A stretch of DNA of 33,760 nt from Methyloprofundus sp. (lineage in GTDB: Bacteria; Pseudomonadota; Gammaproteobacteria; Methylococcales; Methylomonadaceae). Below the pieces are notes generated by a model that was given only the letters and a program-made list of their open reading frames with translations, did not search any database and was not told the origin of the DNA. The stretch spans positions 1 to 33,760 of the forward strand of contig JACUUF010000032.1 in the NCBI GenBank assembly GCA_014859465.1. The letters run 5' to 3'. Shown here in pieces: positions 1-6,447 of this stretch; positions within the stretch are counted from its first letter, which is position 1; the number at the start of each line of letters is the position of its first letter. Made by a program: the position numbers and the translations under genes.

Positions 1-55
1 GTTACACCCTAAAGCGTTGATTTATAAAGGTTTTAAAGGTTTTGTAACTAAGTAA
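1..55. repeat. 55-bp direct terminal repeat, left copy
   Basis: The first 55 bases are identical to the last 55 (33706-33760). The copy begins GTTACACCCTAAAGCG and ends GTAACTAAGTAA. An exact overlap of this size is what a k-mer assembler leaves when it closes a circle, so the molecule is circular or circularly permuted with a unique length of 33,705 bp. A genuine short terminal repeat cannot be excluded from sequence alone. Confidence 0.95.
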
Positions 56-311
56 CTGAAAATATTTAATATAGATATAATTTGATGATTAAAGGAATAT
101 ATAGTGTTTTATACAGATAATAAATCCTTTGAGGGGGATATTATATGTATATAGGAATTTATAGTTACTTAGTTACGCTTATCTTTTAAGCTTTCAAGCT
201 TTGTCGTCGTCGTGATTAGCGCGTGATATGCAGATAAGAAAAACTTGAGGATGACTTGCTGCTGAGTGTTATGTGGGAACAAAATTATCAAAAAAAAAAT
301 CGCTAATAGTA

Positions 312-339
312 TTGACATTTAATGACCATGGGTTATAAT
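312..339 (+). promoter_or_regulatory. Sigma70-type promoter for the first rightward operon
   Basis: TTGACA (312-317), a 16-base spacer and TATAAT (334-339) give a consensus match at both boxes. Transcription would start near 346, some 45 bases before the first gene at 391, whose GAGG ribosome site lies just ahead of its ATG. It is the best-matching promoter on this strand and probably starts early expression of the 391-1510 genes, possibly reading into packaging genes. Confidence 0.8.
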
Positions 340-390
340 ATACTACATCAAAGCAGCAAACCCGCTGTTTAATAACCCGAGGTAGACATC

Positions 391-705
391 ATGAACACTC
401 AATCATTAATTGCCGCTGCAAAATTCTTTTCATTAGCAGAAACTGCTGCTAAAAACGGAGGCTTCTGGGTATCCGCTGCAGGCGGGACTGCCAACGCGGT
501 AGCCGGAGTTATCTCCCGCGCTACGGGCGTCACTTATGAAGAAGGTCATCATGCCCTGGATGTGATGGGTAGGGAAGTGTTTGGTGCTGATTGGTATCAG
601 TACTTAGCTGACATCCAGCCTTTTCGCGCGGATGACTGCGACGTTCCCGCGCGCTGGGATGCGCGTATTGTTGCCCGCGCGGCTTGCCGGGGGTTGTCAG
701 CATGA
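391..705 (+). CDS. Unknown 104-aa protein, first gene of the rightward operon
   Basis: The family is not recognised. The ATG is preceded by a good ribosome site (CGAGGTAG) and lies 45 bases downstream of the expected start of the strong promoter. The protein is alanine-rich with a small glycine/alanine-rich stretch (about residues 22-42) and no cysteine pair, signal peptide or clear membrane segment; the C-terminus is arginine-rich. Its stop overlaps the start of the next gene (ATGA), so the two are translationally coupled. From about 460 to 720 the DNA is much richer in G+C (runs such as CGCGCGCTGGG) than the neighbouring genes, which suggests separate ancestry. Its early position next to an HTH regulator suggests a regulatory or host-takeover role, but nothing in the sequence proves it. 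Confidence 0.65.
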   Translation: MNTQSLIAAAKFFSLAETAAKNGGFWVSAAGGTANAVAGVISRATGVTYEEGHHALDVMGREVFGADWYQYLADIQPFRADDCDVPARWDARIVARAACRGLSA

Positions 706-917
706 GCGGCGATTCTCTGCAAGCACAACTCAAAGAGATGCGTGTAGCAACGGGCCTATCTGCCCGTGAAGCTGCATCTTTGGTCGATGTGTCAACGGTG
801 ACATGGCAACGCTGGGAAGGGCAATCTTCCCGCGCAACAACAATTCCCTTCGCGTGTTGGGAATTGTTTCTTCTAAAAGTCGGTCGTCATCCGACACACA
901 TAATGACTGAGCAATAA
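702..917 (+). CDS. Small HTH DNA-binding protein (XRE/Cro-like, 71 aa)
   Basis: Residues about 5-40 form a helix-turn-helix of the small phage XRE-like type: L-x-x-M-R-x-x-x-G-L-S-x-x-E-A-A, then the recognition segment with W-Q-R-W-E. The C-terminal half, with P-F-x-x-W-E-L-F-x-x-K, is typical of short phage regulators. I chose the ATG at 702, which overlaps the upstream stop as ATGA; a TTG at 684 in the same frame would add six residues. It has a similar, diverged relative on the other strand at 23397-23612 (shared W-Q-x-W-E and E-L-x-x-x-K-x-G). The likely role is binding operators near the early promoters. DNA here is GC-rich compared with downstream genes. Confidence 0.75.
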   Translation: MSGDSLQAQLKEMRVATGLSAREAASLVDVSTVTWQRWEGQSSRATTIPFACWELFLLKVGRHPTHIMTEQ

Positions 918-919
918 TA

Positions 920-955
920 AATCCTATTTTAAATAGGATTGTGATGGGGTACAAT
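920..955 (+). promoter_or_regulatory. Near-perfect palindrome overlapping a possible promoter
   Basis: AATCCTATTT (920-929) and AAATAGGATT (931-940) are perfect inverted arms around one central T. No U-run follows, so it is not a standard terminator. A weak promoter may overlap: TTTAAA (928-933), 16 bases, TACAAT (950-955). The ATGGGGTACAAT context resembles ATGGGTTATAAT at the 312-339 promoter. A repressor bound at the palindrome would cover the -35 box and regulate the gene starting at 1007. Placement is observed; function is inferred. Confidence 0.4.
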
Positions 956-1006
956 TCTCAACCCGCGCAAATATTGCTTCTAATGCGCTTTTTTATCGGA
1001 AAAATA

Positions 1007-1510
1007 ATGACCAGCACGTGCAAGTTAATAACAGTAACAGAAATAGCGTACCGTACAGGACTGCCGCGCGAAGCACTGTTATTAACAATCAAAGAATTGT
1101 TTAAAAGACTTTATGATAGCGCTGACGAATCTGCGCTATCAGGTGTCAAAGTCATTTACACAATGCAAGGAAAGTGGGCTGAGGCACTGCTTGATGAAGC
1201 GCACGCTAAAAAATTAATGTGCTACTTTTCAGAAACACATAGAAAAAATGTGATTAGCTTTTTTGATAAAGACACATCAAAGACAGCAACAAAACATCCG
1301 CTGATGAACGAGAATGCTAAACACTATGACGTCCTGGGTGTGCAAACAATAACGCAGTTGGAAAAACTATTCACACGCGAAGAGCTGCGCACTTGGGCTA
1401 AGATCACATATTACAAATACATGTTCAGACTTGGTAAAAAAGATGCTGTTGGGAAGGAGCTGGAAAAAATGGAAAACTTTAAAAATTATTACGAATTTTT
1501 AAATAAATAA
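1007..1510 (+). CDS. HTH-like N-terminus plus DUF3310-like C-terminal domain (167 aa)
   Basis: Residues 1-60 look like a small helical DNA-binding segment (T-V-T-E-I-A-Y-R-T-G-L-P-R-E-A). Residues about 104-165 follow the DUF3310 pattern: H-Y (106-107), a hydrophobic helix, then K-Y-M-F-R-L-G-K-K-D (137-146) and K-M-x-x-F-K-x-Y-Y. The DUF3310 family includes phage T7 gp1.7, a nucleotide kinase, but the match here is short and nucleotide kinase activity is only a possibility. I chose the ATG at 1007; a GTG at 941 and ATG at 944 in the same frame abut the palindrome at 920-940 and would lie upstream of the likely transcription start. It is probably an early gene. Confidence 0.6.
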   Translation: MTSTCKLITVTEIAYRTGLPREALLLTIKELFKRLYDSADESALSGVKVIYTMQGKWAEALLDEAHAKKLMCYFSETHRKNVISFFDKDTSKTATKHPLMNENAKHYDVLGVQTITQLEKLFTREELRTWAKITYYKYMFRLGKKDAVGKELEKMENFKNYYEFLNK

Positions 1511-1576
1511 CGGATTGTGAACTTTACGATTTTCACAAGTTAAAAAACCTTAACTAAAAAAGGGTAATAATTAATA

Positions 1577-2323
1577 ATGAATATTGAAGATTTTGACTTA
1601 AACTTAGAAGTAGATACTGAAATTAAAGAAGATTTTGATTTTAGTGATGTGCAAAACCTTTCTGGTTTTGATTTGTCGGGTTTTCACGATAAACCGAAGA
1701 AAAATCCGCTTCGTGAAACGCGGATACACAAACCCAAGTTATCTAAGAAAGTGCCGACGACACAAGTTAAGTATAAAAATGCAGTGAAGCTGCAAAAAAA
1801 AGTCAATAAAACAATTTTTGCCGGAGGTCGTGTTGATGCGGTTGTCAGCGGCGATTTTATATTCGGTGATTTCATCGAGGCTTTAATAGTTAACAACAAT
1901 CTTTTAGTTGACGATTTAACTATCTCAACGTTATCGCTATCTAAAGATAACGTCGACTCGTTAGCTAATTTGATTAACGGGGACTTTGTATCAGAACTCA
2001 ACATAATCGTAAGTGATTATTTTTACAGTCATAATCTAGGCGATAATATCCGATACATATATGAAAAACTAGATTCTAAAAACAGCTTTCAGCTAGCAGT
2101 TGCAAGCAATCATACAAAAATATGCTTGTTGAGATCGGGCGACATCAAGATGGTGATTCACGGTTCTGCTAATTTTAGATCGTCGGCATGTGTCGAGATG
2201 TTCACAGTTGAAACTGACAGCGGTCTTTACGATTTTCATAAAACGTGGCATGATGACATCATCGAGCAATATAAAACAATTAAAAAACCGATACGGAAAC
2301 GTGATCCTATTGGGTGTGAATAA
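1577..2323 (+). CDS. Phospholipase D-like (HKD) domain protein, 248 aa
   Basis: The C-terminal half carries one PLD/HKD signature: H179-x-K181, followed by G196-S-A-N199-F-R-S-S and E207. This is the active-site pattern of the PLD superfamily, which includes Nuc/BfiI-type nucleases and lipid enzymes. One HKD motif per chain implies a homodimer if it is active. Residues 1-75 are separate: an acidic D/F-rich start (1-30) and a lysine-rich linker (40-78). There is no signal peptide, which favours a cytoplasmic role, perhaps as a nuclease or DNA-binding protein. It sits between the early genes and the terminase. An inverted repeat (AGTTAA/TTAACT) lies just upstream at about 1539-1556. Substrate is unknown. 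Confidence 0.7.
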   Translation: MNIEDFDLNLEVDTEIKEDFDFSDVQNLSGFDLSGFHDKPKKNPLRETRIHKPKLSKKVPTTQVKYKNAVKLQKKVNKTIFAGGRVDAVVSGDFIFGDFIEALIVNNNLLVDDLTISTLSLSKDNVDSLANLINGDFVSELNIIVSDYFYSHNLGDNIRYIYEKLDSKNSFQLAVASNHTKICLLRSGDIKMVIHGSANFRSSACVEMFTVETDSGLYDFHKTWHDDIIEQYKTIKKPIRKRDPIGCE

Positions 2324-2336
2324 TAAGGCGTGATTG

Positions 2337-2423
2337 ATGGGAAGCAAAGAAGAGCGAATGAAAGCGTGGCGAGAAAAACAAGCCACTGCAGCAGCAAAAC
2401 GAAGTCCACAAAGAAAAACATAA
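2337..2423 (+). CDS. Small basic peptide, 28 aa
   Basis: A short frame starts at ATG 2337 after TAAGGCG at about 2324 and ends with TAA at 2421-2423, filling the gap between the PLD-like gene and the small terminase. The product is basic and helical (M-G-S-K-E-E-R-M-K-A-W-R-E-K-Q), with no cysteine and no membrane segment. The position, ribosome site and tight spacing argue for translation; the short length argues against. No family is recognised. Confidence 0.4.
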   Translation: MGSKEERMKAWREKQATAAAKRSPQRKT

Positions 2424-2433
2424 AGAATAAAAC

Positions 2434-2964
2434 ATGGCTCATAGCGATTATCAATGGAGATTAGTGCGAGGATATTTTGAGGCAGGTTTGTCTTTAGATA
2501 AAATCGTTGCACGTGATGATGTAGAAATAAAATCTAAATCACAGATATCAAAACGCGCAAATCTTGCTGGCTGGAAAAAAGGAAAAAACGAACAGCTAAT
2601 ACAGAGTGAAATCATAAAGAAACAAAATGACTATGAAATCAAACGAAAAAAAGAAACACTAATAAAAAACGACGAAGAGACGTCGGTCGCGGTCATTGAT
2701 AAGCTAGTTGAAGAGCGTACTCAGTATATTAACTTCTTTAAAAATTCAGCAATTAAAAATCAGCAGATAGCTAACAGAATGCTTGATGAAGCAGAAACGA
2801 TGGGCGAGATAATGCAGCACAGCACAACGACTGCTAAAAATCGCGACACGGTTTTGGGCAAAGCGCCAACGACTGCAATACAAATAAACACGCCGCGAAC
2901 GGATGTTATGGATTTTTCAGAAATGAGCGACGCAGAACTATTAGCAATTATCAGTGCGGGTTGA
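2434..2964 (+). CDS. terS: Terminase small subunit (176 aa)
   Basis: It directly precedes and overlaps the large terminase by 11 bases, which is the usual order. The N-terminal 50 residues read as a helix-turn-helix (Y-x-x-G-L-S-L-D-K-I-V, then S-x-S-Q-I-S-K-R-A-x-L-A-G-W), as expected for recognition of the packaging site. A long charged helical middle (about 55-125) is suited to ring oligomerisation, and the acidic C-terminus (M-S-D-A-E-L-L-A-I-I) resembles large-subunit contact tails. Length is normal for the family. The assignment rests on position and fold pattern rather than a diagnostic motif. Confidence 0.8.
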   Translation: MAHSDYQWRLVRGYFEAGLSLDKIVARDDVEIKSKSQISKRANLAGWKKGKNEQLIQSEIIKKQNDYEIKRKKETLIKNDEETSVAVIDKLVEERTQYINFFKNSAIKNQQIANRMLDEAETMGEIMQHSTTTAKNRDTVLGKAPTTAIQINTPRTDVMDFSEMSDAELLAIISAG

Positions 2965-4351
2965 AGCTGCTAAAGAGATTCTAGCAAGACGCAACGCGCG
3001 TAAAAACTTGCAAGATTTTATTAGTTATATCAATAAAGAATACATTGTCAGTGACTTTTCTCGACAAGTATGTACAGCTATCGATGAATTTTTAAACGAC
3101 ATGCAACAAGGAATGCGCCCAGTATTAATTCTTGGTGCTCCGCCACAGCACGGAAAATCAGATATAGTAAGCCGCTATTTACCTGCATTCATATTTGGAT
3201 TAAACCCAAACATCCGAGTTGCTGGAATTTCATATGGAAAAGACTTAGCTAGCGATATGAACAGAGATGTTCAACGCATCATGCTAAGCCCTGAATACAA
3301 AATAATTTTCCCACAATCATCACTCGCTAAAAGCAAAGCTAGCGACAGCAGCCGACGAAACAATTCAACATTTGAAGTTACTGGTTTTCGTGGTTCTTAC
3401 ACTGCACAAGGTGTCGGGGGCGCGCTAACGGGTAAAAAAGTAGACTTGGGCATAATAGACGATGCTATCAAAAACGCGAGTGAAGCCTTATCAACAACAG
3501 TAAAAGAAGGGGTGTGGAGCTGGTACACATCAACATTTTTAACGCGATTGTCTAAAAACAGCGGACAAATCATTATGGCAACGCGCTGGGCAGTCGATGA
3601 CTTATCGGGAAAAGTAACAGAAAAGACGCCTGGGGCTAAAGTTTTATCATTCAAAGCGATAAGCGACGAAGGTAAAGCACTGATTCCCGAGTTGCACCCA
3701 ATAGAAAAACTTTTAGAAACAAAAGCCGTTTTGTCCGATTATTTTTGGTCAGCAATGTACCAGCAATCCCCAGTGGTGCTGGGCGGCGGATTGTTTAAAA
3801 CTGAATGGTGGCGATTTTATAGCACACTGCCGAAAATAAGCTACCGTGTGATTTATGCGGATACAGCACAAAAGACAAAAGAACATAATGATTACAGTGT
3901 CTTACAGTGTTGGGGCGTCGGTCACTACGATAAAAAAATATATCTTTTAGACATGATTCGTGGAAAATGGGAAGCTCCGCAACTGCTTACGCAAGCAAAA
4001 GCTTTTTACGATAAGCACAAAGCTGCGCAGGGCGTTGGAACGCTAAGACAAATCAAGATTGAAGACAAAAGTAGCGGTACGGGCTTAATCCAGCAGCTAA
4101 AACAAATGGGGGTGCCGGTCGTGGGCATCCCGCGCAGCACAGACAAAGTTAGCCGCGCGCTAGACGTTGCTCCACAAATTGAAGTAGGCAATGTATATTT
4201 GCCGGAGGGAACTGCATGGCTTTCTGATTACTTGAGCGAGTTTGCAGCATTCCCGAACGCGGCTCATGATGATACAGTTGACCCGACAATCGACGCAATC
4301 AACGACATGCTAATCGGTAATAAAATTTTAGATTACGGCAGGCTTTTATAA
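2954..4351 (+). CDS. terL: Terminase large subunit (ATPase and nuclease, 465 aa)
   Basis: This is the DNA-packaging motor. The ATPase domain has a Walker A G61-A-P-P-Q-H-G-K68-S69, a Walker B V-D-L-G-I-I-D169-D170, and a coupling segment M-A-T-R-W (about 208-212). The RNase H-like nuclease domain has A-D303-T-A, I-E370-D371-K-S-S-G and H438-D439-D440, in the pattern of the TIGR01630-type C-terminal domain. The GTG at 2954 gives an 11-base overlap with the small subunit. The length is normal and all catalytic motifs are present, so it should be active. Packaging mode (headful or cos) cannot be read from the sequence, though the circular assembly fits headful packaging. Confidence 0.95.
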   Translation: MRVEAAKEILARRNARKNLQDFISYINKEYIVSDFSRQVCTAIDEFLNDMQQGMRPVLILGAPPQHGKSDIVSRYLPAFIFGLNPNIRVAGISYGKDLASDMNRDVQRIMLSPEYKIIFPQSSLAKSKASDSSRRNNSTFEVTGFRGSYTAQGVGGALTGKKVDLGIIDDAIKNASEALSTTVKEGVWSWYTSTFLTRLSKNSGQIIMATRWAVDDLSGKVTEKTPGAKVLSFKAISDEGKALIPELHPIEKLLETKAVLSDYFWSAMYQQSPVVLGGGLFKTEWWRFYSTLPKISYRVIYADTAQKTKEHNDYSVLQCWGVGHYDKKIYLLDMIRGKWEAPQLLTQAKAFYDKHKAAQGVGTLRQIKIEDKSSGTGLIQQLKQMGVPVVGIPRSTDKVSRALDVAPQIEVGNVYLPEGTAWLSDYLSEFAAFPNAAHDDTVDPTIDAINDMLIGNKILDYGRLL

Positions 4352-4352
4352 A

Positions 4353-5564
4353 ATGACTATAAGAAAAATATTCGACGACGGCATCAGCAGCTTAAACAAC
4401 TCGCTAGCAAACAGACGCACAGCGTCAACTAGCAACCGCATAGCATCAAATCACGTCGATTGGAGCGAGTTACGCGCGATTTATCGAACAGGCATAGGTT
4501 CTAAAATCATACGCATAAAAACGGGGGTTGCTTTAAATGATACTATGCAATTTGATAACGCTGATGATGAAGCATTTTATAAAACAGTATTGCAGAAACA
4601 TGTCAAAAAAGCGGCTAAATTTCAATTGGCGTTCGGCCGCGCGCTCATCGTTATTCACGAACCTGGGGCAGATTTATCGCAACCATTACCGCAGTTGACC
4701 GACTGGGCGCGGGTTCAGTATCGAGTTTTTAGCGGCGATATGATTGCAGTGCAATCAGTTAATTTAAATCTTAACAGCCCTGATTATTTGCAGCCCGAGC
4801 GATTTAGCATACGGGGTTTTACTGTACACCCCAGCCGAGTTGTCGATTTTAAGTACGTCGAGCCGGTTGAGCATGATGCGTCGGAATACAACTACGGCGG
4901 CATTTCAGAATTTGAATTAATCAGAAATGAACTTGTAGCAGACGGCGTGATACAACGCGCAGTTCCAGCAATGTTAGAAAAATCTAGCACACTGTTTTAT
5001 AAAATCAAAGGCTTTAAAGATTTACTCGCAGATAAACGCGAAGGCGAGTTAATCAAGTATTTTGAAAGCTTAGAAAACTTAAGATCAATTTATGGTGCTG
5101 GGATTATCGACCAAGAAGACTTGATTGAAGTGCATGCTCAAGCGCTAAGCAACTTAGGCGACTCTGACCTAATCACGCTAAGACGGCTTGCCATGGTGAC
5201 AGGAATCCCGCTATCGTGGCTTGTCGGTGAAGCAGCTACGGGACTAAACAGCACGGGGTCAGGTGAACGGAATGTTTTTAAGCACACTATCGAAGCGTAT
5301 CAATCTGATTATTTACTAGAAAATATTAACCGGTTTATGGGTTTACATGGCCGAGGTCAAGTCGAGTTTAAAGACGGATTGTTAGAAACTGATGTCGATA
5401 AAATGAGAATGGAGACCGACGCTATTGCGAATGCTCTAATTTTATGGCAAATGGGTGAAGACGCTAATGCGTATCTTGTCGATCACGCAGTAATTAAAAA
5501 AGACAATTGGGAAGACTTTTGGCAAGATGACAAAGTAACAGAGCCTGAGCAGCCGGCATTATGA
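4353..5564 (+). CDS. Portal protein (DUF1073-type, 403 aa)
   Basis: It follows the terminase by one base and precedes the Mu-F-like protein, the standard portal position. The sequence has the DUF1073 layout: an N-terminal R-x-I-Y-R-T-G-I-G-S-K-I-I-R segment, a central region with G-x-S-E-F-E-L-I, and a late L-A-M-V-T-G-I-P-L-S-W-L-V-G-E segment followed by G-L-N-S-T-G-S-G-E. The dodecameric portal is the DNA channel at the capsid vertex and docks the terminase. It ends in an ATGA overlap with the next gene. No extra C-terminal domain of the Acb1 type is fused, although such fusions are known in DUF1073 proteins. Confidence 0.88.
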   Translation: MTIRKIFDDGISSLNNSLANRRTASTSNRIASNHVDWSELRAIYRTGIGSKIIRIKTGVALNDTMQFDNADDEAFYKTVLQKHVKKAAKFQLAFGRALIVIHEPGADLSQPLPQLTDWARVQYRVFSGDMIAVQSVNLNLNSPDYLQPERFSIRGFTVHPSRVVDFKYVEPVEHDASEYNYGGISEFELIRNELVADGVIQRAVPAMLEKSSTLFYKIKGFKDLLADKREGELIKYFESLENLRSIYGAGIIDQEDLIEVHAQALSNLGDSDLITLRRLAMVTGIPLSWLVGEAATGLNSTGSGERNVFKHTIEAYQSDYLLENINRFMGLHGRGQVEFKDGLLETDVDKMRMETDAIANALILWQMGEDANAYLVDHAVIKKDNWEDFWQDDKVTEPEQPAL

Positions 5565-6382
5565 CGCGCAAAATAAAAACAGAAAAGCGCACAGAAATTA
5601 GCGCAAAACAACCCGCGAAAAAACATGAGCGACAATTTAGCGAAGCTGCTGTAAGTATGATTGAGTTGATGAGCCGAATTTTTAAAGCGCAAGTTCTGAA
5701 CGCGCTAAGCGACGACACAATAAACAAGTTCGCAGATGCAAATTTTAAAGATGCTAACTTTGCACGTGAATTCCTTTTCTTAGCGACTAAAATATCAAAG
5801 AAATTACGCACACGTTTCAGCGTTGAGCGATTAGACGCGTTAGTCAAAGAGCAGTTATCAGCAGTTGATAAGCAAAGCAAGCAAGCGTTCTACGAAAAAG
5901 TTTCTAAAGCAGTGGGTTTAGATCCAAGACAACTTGTAAATGAGGAAGGGCTAACAGCTCATAGCAATGCGCTGATGTTAGAAACGCTTATATTTATTCA
6001 AAAGCTAAGAGATGAAACGCTGCAAAATTGGGTCACGGACACGGTGCGATTAATGTCAGAAGGGAAAACACTAGATGATATTTTAGTGCAATTCGACAAT
6101 ATGACAGAAAAGCGCAAAAATCACGCGGACTTTGTTACACGTACACAAGTCAATATGTATAACTCGCTAATGACGAAAGCGAGAGCACAAAATTTGGGAA
6201 TCACTCGAGCAATATGGGTCACTGCTAAAGATGAGCGAGTACGCCCGAGTCACAATGATAGAAACGGTAAAGAATTTGATTTATCAGAAGGGTTATACAG
6301 CTCGATTGACAAAAAGCACATTATCCCTGGTGTTGATTATCAATGCAGATGCACAGTTAAGTTAATCATACCTGCAGACTAA
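5561..6382 (+). CDS. Mu gpF-like head morphogenesis protein (273 aa)
   Basis: The C-terminal 60 residues carry the Phage_Mu_F signature: W-V-T-A-K-D-E-R-V-R-P-S-H, then G-K-E-F, and finally I-P-G-V-D-Y-Q-C-R-C-T. The N-terminal 200 residues are helical and charged, starting with a lysine-rich tail. Family members are minor head proteins needed early in capsid assembly, probably acting with the portal on the inside of the head. The start overlaps the portal stop as ATGA, giving translational coupling. Length fits the family. Confidence 0.88.
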   Translation: MTRKIKTEKRTEISAKQPAKKHERQFSEAAVSMIELMSRIFKAQVLNALSDDTINKFADANFKDANFAREFLFLATKISKKLRTRFSVERLDALVKEQLSAVDKQSKQAFYEKVSKAVGLDPRQLVNEEGLTAHSNALMLETLIFIQKLRDETLQNWVTDTVRLMSEGKTLDDILVQFDNMTEKRKNHADFVTRTQVNMYNSLMTKARAQNLGITRAIWVTAKDERVRPSHNDRNGKEFDLSEGLYSSIDKKHIIPGVDYQCRCTVKLIIPAD

Positions 6383-6398
6383 GTTTACTATACTGCAC

Positions 6399-6420
6399 TT
6401 GACATAAGTTGTGATATAAT
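6399..6420 (+). promoter_or_regulatory. Extended -10 promoter upstream of the protease gene
   Basis: TGATATAAT (6412-6420) is an extended -10 element in the 65-bp gap before the protease/scaffold gene. A TTGACA at 6399-6404 is only 10 bases upstream, too close to act as its -35 box, so the promoter would depend on the extended -10. The same TGATATA(A/G)T element recurs at the lysis promoter (23384-23413, minus strand) and the Cro promoter. It could raise expression of the capsid block. Confidence 0.5.
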
Positions 6421-6447
6421 CAGCGAAACACTATATGAGCTTAATAA

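Larger units (their letters stand above)
1..390. other. Non-coding origin-like region, left part (iterons and AT-rich stretch)
   Basis: No gene with normal coding features is visible here. GTAAC occurs at 44-48 and 52-56, and its complement GTTAC at 1-5, 164-168 and 172-176. GTAACTAAGTAACT (44-57) is a perfect 14-bp inverted repeat of AGTTACTTAGTTAC (163-176). The roughly 105 bases between the arms are almost pure A/T and could be an unwinding element. AAAGGTTTT is directly repeated at 27-44. Across the circular join the region continues into 33611-33705, where six more pentamers lie. Iterons plus an AT-rich segment next to a primase-helicase gene suggest a replication origin; this is inference. 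The rest of the stretch holds the promoter at 312-339. Confidence 0.55.

Noticed and set aside
684-701. TTG start at 684 for the HTH protein
   Set aside because: The ATG at 702 forms a normal ATGA overlap with the upstream stop, so the TTG is not needed.
941-1006. GTG/ATG start at 941/944 for the DUF3310-like gene
   Set aside because: These codons abut the palindrome and overlap the possible promoter; the predicted extra 22 residues lack a ribosome site and conserved look. ATG 1007 is preferred.
5494-5880. 128-aa minus-strand frame across portal and Mu-F genes
   Set aside because: It is antisense to two well-supported genes and its cysteine/serine-rich sequence is typical of shadow frames.
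6399-6404. TTGACA as -35 box for the promoter at 6415
   Set aside because: It is only 10 bases from the -10 box; the extended -10 element is a better explanation.
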